Of a DNA stretch of 64,000 nt, positions 62,011 through 64,000 are shown piece by piece. The number at the start of each line of letters is the position of its first letter. Within the stretch, counting starts at the first letter, position 1. The notes under the pieces were generated by a model. It was not told the DNA's origin. It saw only the letters and a list, made by a program, of their open reading frames with translations, and searched no databases. The stretch is from Bradyrhizobium sp. LTSP849 (GTDB taxonomy: Bacteria; Pseudomonadota; Alphaproteobacteria; Rhizobiales; Xanthobacteraceae): the NCBI RefSeq assembly GCF_000938255.1, contig NZ_JYMR01000012.1:248001-312000 (forward strand), in the 5' to 3' direction. The translations under genes and the position numbers were made by a program.

Positions 62011-62730
62011 TTATGCCGCGATAATGCCGCCGCCATCCACCACTACCGTCGAGCCTGTCGAGAACGGGGAGGATGCCAAGAACAACACTGCATTAGCAAC
62101 ATCGGAGGATTGTCCGATGCGCCGGAGCGGCAATCGTTCAGCGGCGCTGGTAAACATTCCCTCACGTTCGGTTTCTGCCATGCCGGCCCACAATGGAGTC
62201 GCGATCAATCCAGGCGAGACCACGTTCACTCTGATCGGAGCGAGTTCAAGAGCCAGGCCCCGCGCCAGCGCCTCGAGTGCGGCGTTGACGGCGCCTTGCA
62301 GGACGGTATTCGCCGAGGGACGAACACCGCGGAAGCCGGAGATCAGGCAAAGTGACCCGTGTTCCCGAAATTTAGCTGACCGGGCCACATGGTAGGCGCC
62401 CCAGAACTTGCTATCCATCGTGTCGCGCGCCTCCGATAGGCCCAGCTTCCGCACTGGACCGCTCGTTGTCTGCGCAGCGGATACGACGACGTGATCCCAT
62501 GCCGCTTCGTCGGCGAAGAAGGATTCGACCGCCGGGTGATCGATTATATCGAGCTGCCGTCCTCTCGCGGTCAGCCGCGAGTCTGCAAGGGCCGAGTCGA
62601 GCTTGGCCCGCGAGCGAGAAGCGATGGTGACAGCGGCGCCGGCGTTGGTGGCGGCCATTGCCACAGCGAGGCCAATGCCGGAGCTACCTCCGATCACAAG
62701 AAACCGCGAATTCTTCAGATCACCATGCAT
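62011..62730 (-). CDS. SDR-family protein lacking the catalytic Tyr-Lys pair
   Basis: A 239-residue Rossmann-fold protein of the short-chain dehydrogenase family, with cofactor motif VIGGSSGIGLAVAMA, a C-terminal RVNVVSPGLIATPLWAGMAE segment and the closing FSTGSTVVVDGGG. In place of YxxxK at the active site it reads RPSANTVLQGAVNAALEAL, so Tyr and Lys are replaced by Gln and Asn. NAD(P) may still bind, but ordinary SDR chemistry is unlikely. It converges on the plus-strand locus with 56 bp between them and may belong to a separate unit. Confidence 0.85.
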   Translation of the reverse strand: MHGDLKNSRFLVIGGSSGIGLAVAMAATNAGAAVTIASRSRAKLDSALADSRLTARGRQLDIIDHPAVESFFADEAAWDHVVVSAAQTTSGPVRKLGLSEARDTMDSKFWGAYHVARSAKFREHGSLCLISGFRGVRPSANTVLQGAVNAALEALARGLALELAPIRVNVVSPGLIATPLWAGMAETEREGMFTSAAERLPLRRIGQSSDVANAVLFLASSPFSTGSTVVVDGGGIIAA

Positions 62731-62798
62731 GCCAGCATTCCTATTGCTATGATTTCGATCGTTGCACCCGTTGCCTGGTCGATGACGCGCCGTTACCT

Positions 62799-64000
62799 CT
62801 AGGCAGCGTTGGTCAGGCCATCGGACGAGCCCTTAATGAACTGCGCGCGCAACGTCTCGACGCTGGCCTCCGTTCGTTTCACCGATTCATCTTTCACGGG
62901 GCCGTAGCCTCGAATCTCGTCCGGATAAGAAGCCAGAGCCACGGCCGCTTCGAGGTTCGCGCCGTCGAGACGGTCCACGATTTCGTCTACCAAGGCGAAG
63001 TACCGATCGCGCAACACCCGCTCCACGCGGCGTTCGCGCATCCAGCCGAATGGATCCAGCACAGAGCCGCGCAGGATTCTTCCTCGCGCCAGCAAACGCA
63101 ACATCGGCAACAGATACCTCGCCGAAAACGCCCTCTTGCGCGGCCGTCCGTTGGCCGGATCACGGCCAAAGAGGATCGGCGGGGCCAGGTGCAGCTTGAG
63201 CGCGCCGCCGTCGAACCGGCGCCGCACGCCGTCCCAGAATGATGAATCAGTCAGTAGCCGCGCGACTTCGTACTCGTCCTTGTAAGCCATCAGCCTGAAG
63301 GCGTTCCTGGCCACCGCCTCGGTTAGCCCGGTCGAGCCCGCGGCCACCTTGTCTTCCGCATTCCGCACGCGTTCGACCAGGCGCCGAAAACGTTCGGCAT
63401 AAGCGGCGTCCTGGTAAGCTCGTAATGCGTCGACGCGTACGACGATGCGCTGCTGCAGCGTGTCGACCGGCTTGGGCGCCATTGTCGTCACCGGCTCGTC
63501 GGGAGCCAGCAGGCTCTCCGCCGCGTCGGGATCCGCGAAGTAAAATCTTCCAAGGCGGAAGGCCCGCAGCGTGCCGGCGACATCCGCGCCGTTCAACCGG
63601 ATCGCCTGCTCCATCGCCTCCGGCGACAGCGGCAGCGCACCCATCTGCAACGCGTATCCCAGCATGATCATGTTGGCAGAGACGGGATCACCGAACGCGC
63701 GCCGGGCCAGTTCGTTCGCCGGTACCCGAGCCGGCTGCCGCCCGGCTCGCCGCTGGAGGCGACGGACGAGACGTTCGGCGTCGAGATCGATATTGCCGTT
63801 CTCATGGAACGTCTGCGTCGCCGTCACCTGATCGTCGACGAGGACCGCGGTCGAAGGTCCGACCGTCTTCAACGCTTCGAGTTGGGTAGCCGCGACGACG
63901 TCGGATGCGATCAGGAGGCCGGCATCCTCCAGCCCGAGGCGAAGCGGCGCCACGCTCTGCGGCGTGGGCAGAATCCGTAGATGGCTGTAGACCGCCCCGC
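62799..64000 (-). CDS. Indolepyruvate ferredoxin oxidoreductase family protein (partial, 5' end outside window)
   Basis: The C-terminal 400 residues of a large fused 2-oxoacid:ferredoxin oxidoreductase. The frame is open to the window edge and contains the end of the gamma (POR/KOR) domain (SVAPLRLGLEDAGLLIASD, FGDPVSANMIMLGYALQMGA), followed by the C-terminal DUF6537-type domain (LMAYKDEYEVARLLTD, FDGGALKLHLAPPILFGRD, YPDEIRGYGPVKDESVKR). Full-length relatives of about 1,150 residues oxidise aryl-pyruvates such as indolepyruvate to acyl-CoA. The thiamine-binding and Fe-S parts lie outside the window. Confidence 0.88.
   Translation of the reverse strand, partial: GAVYSHLRILPTPQSVAPLRLGLEDAGLLIASDVVAATQLEALKTVGPSTAVLVDDQVTATQTFHENGNIDLDAERLVRRLQRRAGRQPARVPANELARRAFGDPVSANMIMLGYALQMGALPLSPEAMEQAIRLNGADVAGTLRAFRLGRFYFADPDAAESLLAPDEPVTTMAPKPVDTLQQRIVVRVDALRAYQDAAYAERFRRLVERVRNAEDKVAAGSTGLTEAVARNAFRLMAYKDEYEVARLLTDSSFWDGVRRRFDGGALKLHLAPPILFGRDPANGRPRKRAFSARYLLPMLRLLARGRILRGSVLDPFGWMRERRVERVLRDRYFALVDEIVDRLDGANLEAAVALASYPDEIRGYGPVKDESVKRTEASVETLRAQFIKGSSDGLTNAA

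Overview
The window looks like a chromosomal segment of an alphaproteobacterium of the Bradyrhizobium/Rhodopseudomonas group. The signs are high GC, several small outer-membrane beta-barrels of the Omp25/RopB type whose mature ends read ADLP-K, FNR/FixK boxes of the form TTGAT-N4-ATCAA, a CtrA box, and many solute-binding proteins of the Liv and TRAP types. The genus is an inference from protein style, not from a search. No rRNA, tRNA, CRISPR array or insertion sequence was recognised.

Layout. 1-6.4 kb (minus strand): a heavy-metal RND efflux pump (cut by the window edge), its adaptor, two tiny secreted proteins sharing a YYGGPK motif, an Omp25-type barrel and a BBP2-type porin. 6.9-12.7 kb: hypothetical genes around a KdpD/KdpE-like two-component pair with no kdpFABC beside it. 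12.8-20 kb: an accessory, decaying region with a GNAT gene between two identical 20-bp repeats, two orphan TRAP binding proteins, three FNR/FixK-type boxes in front of small genes, and remnants of a Crp/FNR regulator, a potassium channel and a LolC/E permease. 20-31 kb: mostly housekeeping genes (Mrp ATPase, VOC protein, beta-hydroxyacid dehydrogenase, NhaD antiporter, a PleC/DivJ-type kinase behind a CtrA box, DUF1289, aspartic protease, ureohydrolase, polysaccharide deacetylase, a barrel, DusA).

31.2-39.1 kb (minus strand): a compact operon in which a DMSO-reductase-family molybdoenzyme is followed by a complete branched-chain-type ABC importer (LivH, LivM, binding protein, LivG, LivF) and a RidA enamine deaminase, with a MarR regulator at the end.

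39.9-62.0 kb (plus strand) is the most interesting part: about 20 genes in one direction, most of them touching or overlapping. They encode a second Liv-type importer whose LivF is fused to a Tm-1-like (UPF0261) domain, a PEP-hydrolase-family TIM barrel, a 968-residue SPFH/flotillin-like protein with a long hendecad coiled coil, two SRPBCC proteins, a cox-ordered molybdenum hydroxylase (medium, small, then a large subunit split into two genes), its MoxR and VWA (CoxE-like) helpers, and then amidohydrolase, metallo-beta-lactamase lactonase, SMP-30/isochorismatase fusion and flavin reductase genes. An AraC regulator lies near its start. This reads as uptake, hydroxylation and hydrolytic opening of an unknown, perhaps cyclic or heterocyclic, compound. 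The substrate cannot be read from the sequence. The window closes with an SDR protein lacking the catalytic Tyr/Lys and the 3' part of an indolepyruvate ferredoxin oxidoreductase.
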